A stretch of 64,000 nt of DNA, taken from positions 1 to 64,000 of the forward strand of contig NZ_JAOQJY010000018.1 of assembly GCF_025567525.1 (NCBI RefSeq), in the 5' to 3' direction. The notes below the pieces were generated by a model that ran no database searches, was not told the DNA's origin, and was given only the letters and a program-made list of their open reading frames with translations. How positions within the stretch are numbered: the first letter of the stretch is position 1; the number at the start of each line of letters is the position of its first letter. This DNA is from Gallintestinimicrobium propionicum (GTDB lineage: Bacteria; Bacillota; Clostridia; Lachnospirales; Lachnospiraceae). A program made the position numbers and the translations under genes. Below are positions 15,844 through 24,499 of this stretch, piece by piece.

Positions 15844-18176
15844 GTGAATGCGAATGTGATCAATGAATTGAAAAGCGGCCTGAGCGCCGCTTATATAAAT
15901 GGTTCCTCTGCGGCAAATCTGGCGTATAAGCCGGCATTTGTATCGAATAATCCGGAAGAGGGGAAGAAGGTTATTTCATCCGTGGAGGATGAGCTGTTGC
16001 GCTGCGAAGAATTTCAGATCAGCGTTGCATTTATCACGATGGGCGGTGTGACACCACTTCTGCAGACGTTAAAAGAGCTTGAAGAAAAGGGCGTTCAAGG
16101 GCAGATCCTTACGACAAATTACCTGAATTTCAGCGAACCGAGAGCACTTGAAAAACTCAATGGATTAAAGAATATTACATTGAAGATGTACGATGTGGAA
16201 GCAGCAGGAAATGGGTTTCATACGAAAGGATATATTTTCAAAAAAGAAGAAATTTACCGGATCATCATCGGAAGCTCCAATATGACAAGTGCGGCGTTGA
16301 CGGTAAATAAAGAATGGAATACAAAACTGATTTCTACAGAAAGCGGAGAGATTGCAGAAGAAATTGTAGACGAGTTTCAGAATCTTTGGAACAGTGAGTA
16401 TGCTTTACCCTATGATGATTTTTATGAAGTTTACAAAGAACGTTATAATATCGTAAAACACCAGAGAGAAATTGCCAAAAGCGAAGAAATCCTGTCGCTG
16501 GAGAAATATTCAATCAGCTGACCAGTGATGAGCGAGTAAGGCATATCATTGAGCAGTCAGAGTATTACGGATATAGCGGTGAGCGTGTAAAAGGACTTAT
16601 TTTTTGCAGTCGTGTAAAAGAGTGCGAAGAATTGTCGAGAAAGTTTAATGCGCGCGGATATCGAACAGTTGCTCTTAGCGGTAAGGACAGTGAAGAAAAA
16701 CGGCAGGAAGCATTTGAGAGACTTGCAATGGAGGAAACGGATGCAACGCAAGAGATGCAGCCTTTGGATTATATTTTTTCACGAGATATATTAAATGAAG
16801 GCGTGGATATCGTTGAGGTGAATCAGGTTATTATGCTTAGGCCGACCCAGTCTCCGATTGTATTCATTCAGCAGCTGGGGCGAGGACTTAGAAAGGCGCC
16901 TGGGAAAGAATACGTTGTTATTTTGGATTTTATCGGAAACTACAATAATAACTTTATGATTCCGGTAGCTTTATCAGGAGACCGTTCCTATAACGCGGAT
17001 GTAATCCGCAAATATGTAATCAGTGGGAATAGTACAATACCCGGTGCATCAACGGTTCATTTTGATGAGATTTCCAAGGATAAGATATTTAAGTCTATCG
17101 ACAAGATAAAAGGGATGAAAACACTGATCAAAGAAAGCTATGTTTCTTTGAAGAATCGGTTAGGACGGGTTCCGCTTCTGTATGATTTCTATGAAAATCA
17201 GGAAATTGACCCACTGGTAATTATCAGAGAATATAAAACATATGATGCCTTTATGGTGGCGATGGAACAGGGTAAATACAAGAATGTGCTAAACGAACAG
17301 GAGAAATTAACGCTGGAGTATTTGTCCAAAACAGTTCTTTCTGGAGTGCGTCCTGATGAGCTTGTAATATTAAGTCAATTGCTCCATAGAGATCATATCG
17401 CGGTGGCAGATTTTATAAAAGAGTATCAAAATACCTATGGAATTGAAATCAGCACATCCCGGGTAAAGGAAGCAGTCCAGGTGCTGCAGGGACATTTTGT
17501 AAGTAAAGAAGCAGAATATCAGAAATATTGTCAGATTGATATTCTGGAAAACGATCCGGCAGGAATGATCAAAAGACTGCAAAGCTATACGGAGAGACTT
17601 ACACATATTCCGTTCTATACACAGGTAGAAGATATTATAAAAGTCGGCATTGCCAGATATAAGGAAAAATATTTACCGGGGATAAAATCGGAGGATCCAT
17701 TTGTATTATACGAAAAGTATTCCAGAAGAGATGTAAGCCTTCTTATGAATTGTGGTAAGGATTTATCTTCTATTATGTATGGTATGAAACGAATTGAAAA
17801 TGATGTTTTTATTTTTATTACCTATCACAAAGAAGAAAGTCAGGATGAAAAAAACTATGTCGATGGAAAACCGGATTATGCAGATGCCTTTGAAGATAAT
17901 CTGATTTTTAAATGGGATTCTCAGATTGGGAAAGGTCTGGACAGTTCCTATATGAAGGATGTACTTGGAGCAGATAGAAAGCATTTATTTGTAAAAAAAT
18001 CAGATGCGGAGACCAGCTTCTACTATATGGGACAATTTGATGTATTAGAAGCCAGAAATGCCCAAAAGGAAGATAATCGTGGCCGCATGCAGCCAATTAC
18101 GAAGGTCACTATGAAAATGCATCATGCAGTGCGTGAGGATTTATTAAGATATTTACAGTCACATATTACGGCATAA
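15844..18176 (+). pseudogene. PLD-DEAD helicase-DUF3427 gene with the helicase core start deleted
   Basis: The first frame (GTG 15844 to 16521) is an N-terminal phospholipase-D-like domain (FHTKGYIF, IIGSSNMTSAAL). The second frame is open from about 16500 to 18176 and carries helicase motifs IV-VI (VKGLIFCSRVKECEELSRKF, FSRDILNEGVDIVEVNQVIM, PTQSPIVFIQQLGRGLRK) and a DUF3427 C-terminus. Normal proteins are about 950 residues with Walker A and DEAH motifs between these parts. Here they are deleted at about 16500-16508 and the frame is shifted. A short protein could start at ATG 16632. The intact family resembles defence or repair helicases and is often near Nudix genes, as here. Confidence 0.82.
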
Positions 18177-18196
18177 TGGTTGGAGGAATAAAAGAC

Positions 18197-18598
18197 ATGA
18201 AAACGATCAAAGTAGTTGCAGCGGTTATTTGCGACAACATAAAGGAGAAGAATAAAATATTTGCGACGGCACGAGGTTACGGGGAATTAAAAGGGGGCTG
18301 GGAATTTCCGGGCGGAAAAGTAGAACCGGGAGAAACACCGCAGCAGGCTCTTGTAAGAGAAATTATGGAAGAGCTGGATACAGAAATTAAGGTTGGTGAA
18401 TGGATCGATACAATCGAATTTGATTATCCGACCTTTCACCTTTCGATGGATTGTTTTTGGGCGGAGGTTACAAAAGGCCATCTTGAGTTAAAAGAGGCAG
18501 AGGCGGCAAAATGGCTCACAAAGGATCAGTTAGACAGTGTTGCCTGGTTACCGGCAGATATTACATTGATAGATAAAATTCAAGGGTATATGAAATAA
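18197..18598 (+). CDS. Nudix hydrolase, MutT-like 8-oxo-dGTP diphosphatase
   Basis: The Nudix box GGKVEPGETPQQALVREIMEEL follows GX5EX7REUXEE exactly and sits near residues 38-60, in a 133-residue protein of normal MutT size. MutT-type enzymes hydrolyse oxidised nucleoside triphosphates; the substrate here is inferred from overall similarity (WEFPGGKVE, CFWAEV). The start at 18197 (MKTIKVVAAVI) is preferred because GGAGGA (18182-18187) precedes it; the upstream ATG at 18176 overlaps the helicase stop. It is probably co-transcribed with the broken helicase gene. Confidence 0.88.
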   Translation: MKTIKVVAAVICDNIKEKNKIFATARGYGELKGGWEFPGGKVEPGETPQQALVREIMEELDTEIKVGEWIDTIEFDYPTFHLSMDCFWAEVTKGHLELKEAEAAKWLTKDQLDSVAWLPADITLIDKIQGYMK

Positions 18599-18668
18599 GC
18601 CAGTGCAATTTGACTGGCGATAGATTCAAGGGGAAGAGAATTTTTCTAAAAAATCCAGTAATTACTGA

Positions 18669-18697
18669 TTGATTGTGTATAGACAGTGTCATATAAT
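18669..18697 (+). promoter_or_regulatory. Promoter and likely operator of the Fic toxin-antitoxin operon
   Basis: TTGATT (18669-18674) and TATAAT (18692-18697) are spaced 17 bp. The spacer contains the palindrome GACAGTGTC (18682-18690), a plausible site for the ribbon-helix-helix antitoxin. Operator function is inferred. Confidence 0.6.
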
Positions 18698-18724
18698 AAA
18701 TATACAAGAAAGAGAGGTGCTTTT

Positions 18725-19048
18725 ATGGAAAATATGGGAATTGTTCAAGCGAGAACACCAGAGAGCGTAAAAGAAAACGCGACAAACATTTTAGAAAAGC
18801 TTGGCCTTAATATGTCTACGTATATCAATATGGCACTGAATCAGTTGATTATACAGGAAGGAATTCCTTTTGCTGTTAAGCTGGCAAAGTCATCCTATAC
18901 GGATGAAGAGAAAATAAAGGAAGTAGCCGCAACCTTAAGGATGGAAGGTCTAAAGCTGAGTGACAGTGATCTTAGTATGCTGCAGAAGATTAAAAGTGGT
19001 AACATGAGCATTGATGATGCGAGAACGAAAATATTAAGCGAGGTATAA
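18725..19048 (+). CDS. Antitoxin: RelB/DinJ-type N-terminus joined to VbhA-like Fic-inhibitory C-terminus
   Basis: The 107-residue protein has a RelB/DinJ-like ribbon-helix-helix region at about 1-55 (VQARTPESVKENATNILEKL, LNMSTYINMALNQLIIQEGI). After a linker, residues 64-107 contain ATLRMEGLKLSDSD. TLRMEG (70-75) satisfies the Fic-inhibitory motif (S/T)xxxE(G/N) with Glu74. The rest (LQKIKSGNMSIDDARTKIL) resembles the helical tail of VbhA/FicA antitoxins. It therefore may both repress transcription and block the Fic active site. The start at 18725 follows AGAGAGGTG. The stop is one base before the toxin start. Confidence 0.82.
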   Translation: MENMGIVQARTPESVKENATNILEKLGLNMSTYINMALNQLIIQEGIPFAVKLAKSSYTDEEKIKEVAATLRMEGLKLSDSDLSMLQKIKSGNMSIDDARTKILSEV

Positions 19049-19049
19049 T

Positions 19050-19625
19050 ATGCCGGATACAAAATATTGTTATCCTGATACAGATGTACTGATCAATAAG
19101 CTTGATATAAGGGATCTTGATAAGCTTCATATATTTGAACGGAAGTTGACAATGCTTAGATTGCTGGAACTGCTGGACAAACCAATAAATGGTAAATTTG
19201 ATTTCAAGCATTTGCAGGCTATTCATGCTTATATTTTCCAGGATGTGTATGACTGGGCAGGAAAAGTAAGAACCGTAGACATTGCGAAAGGAAATATGTT
19301 TTGTAATGTCAGATTTATTTCAAGTCAGGCTGATGTGATTTTTTCTGGACTTAAGGAAGAGCATTATTTAGCAGGACTGGATGAGGATATGTTTATTAAG
19401 CGGCTTGCGTATTATTTTTCTGAAATAAATGCGCTGCATCCGTTTAGAGAAGGAAACGGACGCAGTCAGCGAGAATTTATTCGTTCTCTGGCATTGAAAA
19501 ACGGATATTTAATCTATTTTGACAGAGTATCGGAAGAAGAAATGTTATTAGCCAGCCAGAAGTCTTTTCTGTGTGACTATGAGGATATGGAAAAGATTAT
19601 AGCAAAATGTATCAAGAAAAAGTAA
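19050..19625 (+). CDS. Fic/DOC-family toxin (FicT/VbhT-like AMPylase)
   Basis: The 191-residue protein matches class I Fic toxins. VYDWAGKVRTVDIAKGNMFC forms the flap region, and the complete active-site loop HPFREGNGR begins at His130, followed by SQREFIRSLALKNGY. It has no inhibitory motif of its own, so it depends on the antitoxin encoded immediately upstream, whose TLRMEG can supply the blocking Glu. Known relatives AMPylate DNA gyrase and topoisomerase IV; the target here is inferred by analogy. It is a second, unrelated-class Fic protein in the window (the other is at 2021). Confidence 0.88.
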   Translation: MPDTKYCYPDTDVLINKLDIRDLDKLHIFERKLTMLRLLELLDKPINGKFDFKHLQAIHAYIFQDVYDWAGKVRTVDIAKGNMFCNVRFISSQADVIFSGLKEEHYLAGLDEDMFIKRLAYYFSEINALHPFREGNGRSQREFIRSLALKNGYLIYFDRVSEEEMLLASQKSFLCDYEDMEKIIAKCIKKK

Positions 19626-19636
19626 ATATAGAACAG

Positions 19637-19686
19637 GGCATAAGGCCGACCGGTGAACTACTTACTGACCGGTCTTTTCTTATGCC
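19637..19686 (+). terminator. Probable terminator after the Fic toxin
   Basis: The outer arms GGCATAAG (19637-19644) and CTTATGCC (19679-19686) enclose an inner stem GACCGGT/ACCGGTC with TTTT on its 3' side. The inner stem plus TTTTCTTAT can act as a terminator. Confidence 0.55.
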
Positions 19687-19751
19687 AAAAACAACAAAAT
19701 CCGACAAAAATGAACAGCCGGAAATCATGAAAGATCAGGAGAAATTTTATT

Positions 19752-19850
19752 ATGGCATTTTTTCAGAGCGCAGTAGGAACTTTACAGACATTTGTGATCG
19801 CACTGGGAGCAGGTATTGGAATCTGGAGTTTAATCAAGGAAAGGGAGTGA
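19752..19850 (+). pseudogene. Maff2-family conjugation protein, N-terminal remnant
   Basis: A 32-codon frame reads MAFFQSAVGTLQTFVIALGA, then GIGIWSLIKERE and a stop. Maff2 proteins, small membrane proteins beside VirD4/TraG in conjugative elements, begin almost identically but are about 70-90 residues with a second helix. The gene breaks after the first helix, so it is a relic of the same kind of element as the DUF4366 piece at 3782. Confidence 0.7.
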
Positions 19851-19890
19851 ATATTACGGTGCGGCGGGAATACTCAATGAATTAAAAAAA

Positions 19891-19932
19891 GCCATGGCAG
19901 AGTCACGATGATGATTCTGCCATGGCTTTTTT
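19891..19932. terminator. Bidirectional terminator at the island/core boundary
   Basis: GCCATGGCAGA (19891-19901) pairs with TCTGCCATGGC (19915-19925). There is an A-run before the stem and T7 after it, so it can work on both strands. On the minus strand it could end the transporter transcript. Confidence 0.8.
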
Positions 19933-19933
19933 T

Positions 19934-20060
19934 CTTTCATAGGAAAATGCGTCCTATGAAAGAAAAACGCTCCGCAAGGATCGCACTGCGGCGGAATGGT
20001 AGAATGTCGCTTACGCGACCCGCCGCAGGCGGAGAATCCTGCAGAGCAGGATTCTTTTTT
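19934..20060. repeat. H2-type multi-hairpin repeat, copy without H1
   Basis: It starts with a perfect 11-bp hairpin CTTTCATAGGA/TCCTATGAAAG (19934-19962) with loop AAATGCG, then the shared text AAAACGCTCCGC. Chained short-loop hairpins follow: GTCGC-TTAC-GCGAC, CCGCC-GCA-GGCGG and GAATCCTGC-AGA-GCAGGATTC plus T6. The same order of modules occurs at 25170 and, shortened, at 33754. Confidence 0.8.
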
Positions 20061-20085
20061 AAGAAAATTGTTCAGAAAAGGGAGC

Positions 20086-20874
20086 TTAGTTTTTCTCGCG
20101 AAGGAACAGATACCAGTACAGGAAGCCGACAACGATGACACCGCCGAAGATATTACCGATGGTGGCAGGGATCAGATTGTTGAGGATAAAGGTTCCGATA
20201 TTTAAGCCCTCTGCAGCGATGCCGTATGCAGATGCGGTCATCATACCTGCGGGAATGTAGAACATGTTTGCAACACAGTGCTCGAAGCCGCAGAGAACGA
20301 ATGCGGAGATCGGAGGGTATACGGCGAGAATTTTGCCGGAAACGTGGGTTGCGCTCATGCCCATCCAGACAGCTACGCAGACCATAACGTTACACAGGAT
20401 ACCGCGGAAAAAGACCTCTGAAAAGCTCAGGGAAACCTTTGTGACAGCGGTATTTACCATGTTTTGTGCGAGCAGTCCGTCATACAGCCCGGGAATATGT
20501 CCGTATACGAACAGAACGGACACAAACAGGGAACCGATCAGGTTGCCGAGATAAACAAACAGGTAGTTTTTCATAAGTGCCTTAAAGGTGATCTTATGGT
20601 CGAGCAGGGAAATGACCATAAGGCAGTTACCGGTGAACAGCTCACTGCCGTTGCAGATAACCATCGCAAGTCCTGCCGGGAAAACGAGGGCGGATACGAT
20701 CCGGGCTGCGGACGGATTGGTGATGTCTGCGGAAGCAACAGATGCTGCGGCACCTGCCAGTGCGATAAACATGCCGGCGAAGAAGCCAAGCAGCAGCATG
20801 TGCAGACCGGGAAGGTTGGCCTTGCGGACGCCGGCAATATCATAGTTTTTTGCAATTTGATCTGATGAAATCAT
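20086..20874 (-). CDS. Formate/nitrite transporter family (FNT) channel
   Basis: The 262-residue protein has six membrane helices with FNT signatures: LLLGFFAGMFIALAGAAASV, GNCLMVISLLDHKITFKALM, LCNVMVCVAVWMG and GFEHCVANMFYIPAG (the conserved C-terminal His). FNT proteins form pentameric channels for formate, nitrite or hydrosulfide. In a fermenting anaerobe formate is the likely substrate, but no pyruvate-formate lyase is nearby to confirm it. The start at 20874 (MISSDQIAKNY) has an AAGGAGG site; an upstream ATG at 20970 would add a non-conserved leader. Confidence 0.9.
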   Translation of the reverse strand: MISSDQIAKNYDIAGVRKANLPGLHMLLLGFFAGMFIALAGAAASVASADITNPSAARIVSALVFPAGLAMVICNGSELFTGNCLMVISLLDHKITFKALMKNYLFVYLGNLIGSLFVSVLFVYGHIPGLYDGLLAQNMVNTAVTKVSLSFSEVFFRGILCNVMVCVAVWMGMSATHVSGKILAVYPPISAFVLCGFEHCVANMFYIPAGMMTASAYGIAAEGLNIGTFILNNLIPATIGNIFGGVIVVGFLYWYLFLREKN

Positions 20875-21022
20875 GGGATTTGCAGTTCCTCCTTTTTGGA
20901 ACCCACAGGTTCCTGTATTTTCTGCGTTCATTAATGGTAATATTGTAACATGCGCCCCGAAAAGCCGCAAGGAGACAGACTTTCTTGTATGGTAAAAAAA
21001 ACATTTCAGATTCCTTGCAGAA

Positions 21023-23695
21023 TCATCCGTTCAGCTTTTTCCGGCGGATGCAGCGTTCTTCACGGTTTGCAAGCGCTTTGATTTTTCCTTCCAATAAGAT
21101 GGCGCGTCCTTTTTCGTTTCTTGTATACACAACATCATAGGCTCCGATATACGGCTTCATACATTTAGCGAAAAGCTGCGCGTCCTCCTTGCGCTTGGAA
21201 AAACATTCCGGGACGACGTAAAATCCGTTCAGCCCGCGGAAGCGTTTGGGACTTACCAGAAGGTAGCGCTGGTTATCGACCGCATCGAAAAAATCGTTGA
21301 CACACTGCGCGAATAAGGCCTTATCACGTCCGCTTCCTCCAGAAAGAAAAATAACATGATGATCAGAACCAGAAGTACCAGATACGACTTTGCAGTGCGG
21401 CTCTTCTAAAAGGTTTTGTGTCTCCAATGCTTTTAAAATGCCATTTCCGAATGCTTTGAGGCGGCGCAGCGGGCTTCCGAGCATGAAAAGCTTTGGAAAG
21501 GCTGCGATCAGGACGCCGCCTGTATACAGAGCCATAAAAAATCCGATGACGCCGGAGACTGCGGAACGCGAAGCAAAACCGGTTCCCAGAGCGAAAATCA
21601 GACCGATCAAAAGCAGGGCAGAGGTCAGAAGCAGCGCCCGGAGCGCATCCCAGAACAGGACAGAGGTCACATATTTATCCGGAATTTCATTGGTATTGAC
21701 AACTTCCATTTTGTCGTACACGGCGAGAGAACGCATCCAGCGGTCTTTTAGCTCGCTGCGCTTTTGGGAAAGGGCGAGCATTTTCCGGTTCATGGAAGCT
21801 GAATTGCTTTTGGTAAAAGGAGGGCGGATGATGGAAAGGCGGTCGATGCCGTTTTCGATGGTATCTTCCGTATAATGCAGTCCGAGAAACTGTTCCATGC
21901 GCCGACAGAGCAGCGTGTAGTCCTCGCTGATTGTGTCCTCCGGGTTTTGCTGTACTTCTTTCCGGGGCTTTAGGCAGACGAGATGCCAGATATTGCTCGT
22001 TTTGTTCGGGTCTTCTTTCCAGACGCGGATGGCGCGGCCTCGCATCTGGTTGCTGAGCATAAAGGAGCCGACAAAGCTTGCCAGAATCAGGGAATTGATG
22101 CAGGGAGAATCCCAGCCTTCCCCGAGCAGGGATTTCGTGCCGATCAGAACCTGCATTGCGCCCTGGGCAAAAATGGCAGTAACAGCTGCGGTGAGGGCGT
22201 GCGCGTCCCCCGTGGCGGTCACTTTTAAGTAGTCGTTTTCCGAAAGGCTGCCGATGGCGGAAAACGTGAGTTTGATTTTTGCGCCGGTCTGCTGCAGCAG
22301 CGCTTCTTTTGCCTCTGCCGGGATGATGACGACACTTCCACATAAAACGCCCAACCGGATTGCTTTGTGCTGCTTTTCGTTTTCCCTGCGGAGCATTTCA
22401 AAAAAGGGAAGAACGCCGAGGGACGCGATCGTCGCTTCGGGATTGCCGATGGCCTTTTCATATTCTTTTCGGATATAATCGGTCAGAATCAAAAGGCGCA
22501 GGGAGCTGCCCATCGAATCGTACTCCGAAAATACGATATCCCGGATGCTGTTGGCTTTGCCGAGGGAATTGGTCAGCAGCTTTTCGACTGCTGCACTTTT
22601 GGTCAGGATGACTTTTTTCTTTTCGATCAGACCCTGGGATTTTAGCTGGTCGATCAGCATTTCCCGGTAAACCTTATCACATAGATAGGAATCGGTGTCA
22701 TCGTATAAAAAGCCCTGCAAAAGCCGTTCCATCCACTTCGCGCTCATGGCGGGCAGCTTTTTTGTCCCGAGCAGCCGTTGCAGACGTGCAGGGAATGCTG
22801 TATTTTTGCTCTGCAGATAAATCAAAATTGCCTCGAGATATTCCGGGTCATCGAGAAGAAGGTCATCCGAAATCTGACCGTTTAAACCTTTGTGTGTCTC
22901 AATCACAGTGAGCAGCTGGGAATCCTGCATCAGGCTTTGCAGCATCTGACTGCTGCGCTCTTCAAAATTTTGAATTTCTTTTGTTTCCGCTGTGGTCGGA
23001 TAATTGAAATAGACATAATCCTGATGCGGGCAGAGACTTCCCTCTTTTACCAGCTCCGGAATCGTGATTTCCTCATCGATATCTCCGCACATATTCATGT
23101 AGCGCGTCCACATCGCAGGCGTGGAATCATAGGGCGGGGTAGCGGTCAGGGAAATGGTTCTCAGGGAAGAAAGCTGCGATTGGAAGGCTTCGAGGGATTT
23201 CCACCATTCGCTGCGAAGATGATGGCATTCGTCGAGGCAAAGCAGTTCGATGTTGGCATTTTTCATGGTTCGAACTAAGTCAAAGTCAGAATAATCGACT
23301 TCTTCGCTGTCGGTCGGGGCGGTATCCTCGCCGGGCGTTTCCGTGCCGCAAAAACGGGTCATTGCACTGTGAAGCGCCTGATAGGTTGCGACCGTAATGG
23401 CCTTCGGCTGCTTCAGGCTCAGGGAGACGTAATCCTCCAGCGAATATCCGTCGCATAGAAAAGCTTCCTGAATCCTGGCTGCCCACTGCTCCCGAATCGT
23501 GATGGAGGGTGCTAAAATGAGCGTGTTTGCATTCAGGCGTTTGATCAGCTCGATGCCGAGGGTCGTTTTGCCGGAACCGGGCGCGGCGACGATGTGGATT
23601 TTGTCGTCGGACAGATAGCGGCTGACATTTTGCAGAACCCGCGCCTGGTAGCTGCGCCAGGTTCCGTGAAATTCCAAAATTCCTTCATAATTCAT
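21023..23695 (-). CDS. Superfamily II helicase with C-terminal membrane segments
   Basis: The 890-residue protein has DEAD/DEAH helicase motifs: Walker A APGSGKTT (38-45), LAPSITIREQW (Ia), DECHH (155-159), SLTATPPYD (182-190) and, in the C-terminal lobe, IGTKSLLGEGWDSP and NQMRGRAIRVW (VI). Unusually, about residues 690-745 hold two or three hydrophobic helices (ALLLTSALLLIGLIFALGTG, VIGFFMALYTGGVLIAAF), followed by a soluble domain of about 130 residues. That suggests a membrane-anchored ATPase. I do not recognise a named system. The ATG is set by AAGGAG upstream. It stands alone, divergent from the HD hydrolase gene. Confidence 0.82.
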   Translation of the reverse strand: MNYEGILEFHGTWRSYQARVLQNVSRYLSDDKIHIVAAPGSGKTTLGIELIKRLNANTLILAPSITIREQWAARIQEAFLCDGYSLEDYVSLSLKQPKAITVATYQALHSAMTRFCGTETPGEDTAPTDSEEVDYSDFDLVRTMKNANIELLCLDECHHLRSEWWKSLEAFQSQLSSLRTISLTATPPYDSTPAMWTRYMNMCGDIDEEITIPELVKEGSLCPHQDYVYFNYPTTAETKEIQNFEERSSQMLQSLMQDSQLLTVIETHKGLNGQISDDLLLDDPEYLEAILIYLQSKNTAFPARLQRLLGTKKLPAMSAKWMERLLQGFLYDDTDSYLCDKVYREMLIDQLKSQGLIEKKKVILTKSAAVEKLLTNSLGKANSIRDIVFSEYDSMGSSLRLLILTDYIRKEYEKAIGNPEATIASLGVLPFFEMLRRENEKQHKAIRLGVLCGSVVIIPAEAKEALLQQTGAKIKLTFSAIGSLSENDYLKVTATGDAHALTAAVTAIFAQGAMQVLIGTKSLLGEGWDSPCINSLILASFVGSFMLSNQMRGRAIRVWKEDPNKTSNIWHLVCLKPRKEVQQNPEDTISEDYTLLCRRMEQFLGLHYTEDTIENGIDRLSIIRPPFTKSNSASMNRKMLALSQKRSELKDRWMRSLAVYDKMEVVNTNEIPDKYVTSVLFWDALRALLLTSALLLIGLIFALGTGFASRSAVSGVIGFFMALYTGGVLIAAFPKLFMLGSPLRRLKAFGNGILKALETQNLLEEPHCKVVSGTSGSDHHVIFLSGGSGRDKALFAQCVNDFFDAVDNQRYLLVSPKRFRGLNGFYVVPECFSKRKEDAQLFAKCMKPYIGAYDVVYTRNEKGRAILLEGKIKALANREERCIRRKKLNG

Positions 23696-23802
23696 AAGCG
23701 GTTCTCCTTAAAGAATCAATTCATGAAGCTTTTCCAAAAAGGCACGGTTATTTTATTCTATCTTATGGTGCGTTTATCCTTCCTGTCAACTCATTTCCCA
23801 GC

Positions 23803-23831
23803 TTTACGAAACCGGGAAATGGCGCTATACT
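23803..23831 (+). promoter_or_regulatory. Promoter of the HD-hydrolase operon
   Basis: TTTACG (23803-23808), a 17-bp spacer and TATACT (23826-23831), about 60 bp before the start codon. On the opposite strand a TTGACA near 23785-23790 may serve the helicase. Confidence 0.5.
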
Positions 23832-23890
23832 GACGGTAATACGACACACGGTCACAGTATTATGTAAACTGGAGAAAAGGTGGAAACAGT

Positions 23891-24499
23891 ATGGAACGAC
23901 CACAGGCAGAATGGCTGATTGAGTTTTTGGAAAAAGCCGGAAAGTTAAAATCGGTGCCGCGGCATTGCATTACACCGGAAGGCGTGCGGGAAACGGTCGC
24001 GGGGCATTGCTGGAGAGTTTCTCTGATGGCGTGGCTGTTGAAAGAGGAATTGCCGGATGTCGATATGGAAAAGGTAATCCATATGTGTCTGCTGCACGAT
24101 CTCGGAGAAGCGGTAACGGGCGATATCCCTGCATTTGAAAAAAAGGAACAGGATCGCAGCGTGGAGCGAAAAGCCGTGGATGGACTGCTTTCGATGCTTC
24201 CGGGCAAAACCGGTGAAGAGGCGAAAGTGCTTTTTGCAGAGATGAATGCGCTTAAGACAGAGGAAGCGAAGGTTTACAAAGCGCTGGATAAGCTGGAAGC
24301 TTTGATCGCCCATAACGAAAGCGACATCAGCACCTGGCTGCCGCTGGAATATGAGCTGCAGCAGACCTATGCAGCGGAAAGCGTCAAGGGCTTTCCGATT
24401 TTGGAGGAAATTCAGAGACTGGCAGTAGAAAAGACGCTGGAAAAAATCGCGGAAGAAAAAGCGGGGAGGAATCCGGATGATGGAAGAAGAGAAGAATAA
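23891..24499 (+). CDS. HD-domain hydrolase (YfbR-like nucleotidase family)
   Basis: The metal-binding pattern H...HD...D is visible: GHCWRVSLMAWLL (His38), MCLLHDLGEAVTGDIP (His75-Asp76) and a later Asp in YKALDKLEALIAHN. This layout matches the YfbR/YGK1 HD family of 5'-deoxynucleotidases and related phosphohydrolases; 202 residues is the usual length. The substrate is not determined. The ATG follows AGAAAAGGTGG. The next gene starts within its last codons, so the two form an operon. Confidence 0.85.
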   Translation: MERPQAEWLIEFLEKAGKLKSVPRHCITPEGVRETVAGHCWRVSLMAWLLKEELPDVDMEKVIHMCLLHDLGEAVTGDIPAFEKKEQDRSVERKAVDGLLSMLPGKTGEEAKVLFAEMNALKTEEAKVYKALDKLEALIAHNESDISTWLPLEYELQQTYAAESVKGFPILEEIQRLAVEKTLEKIAEEKAGRNPDDGRREE

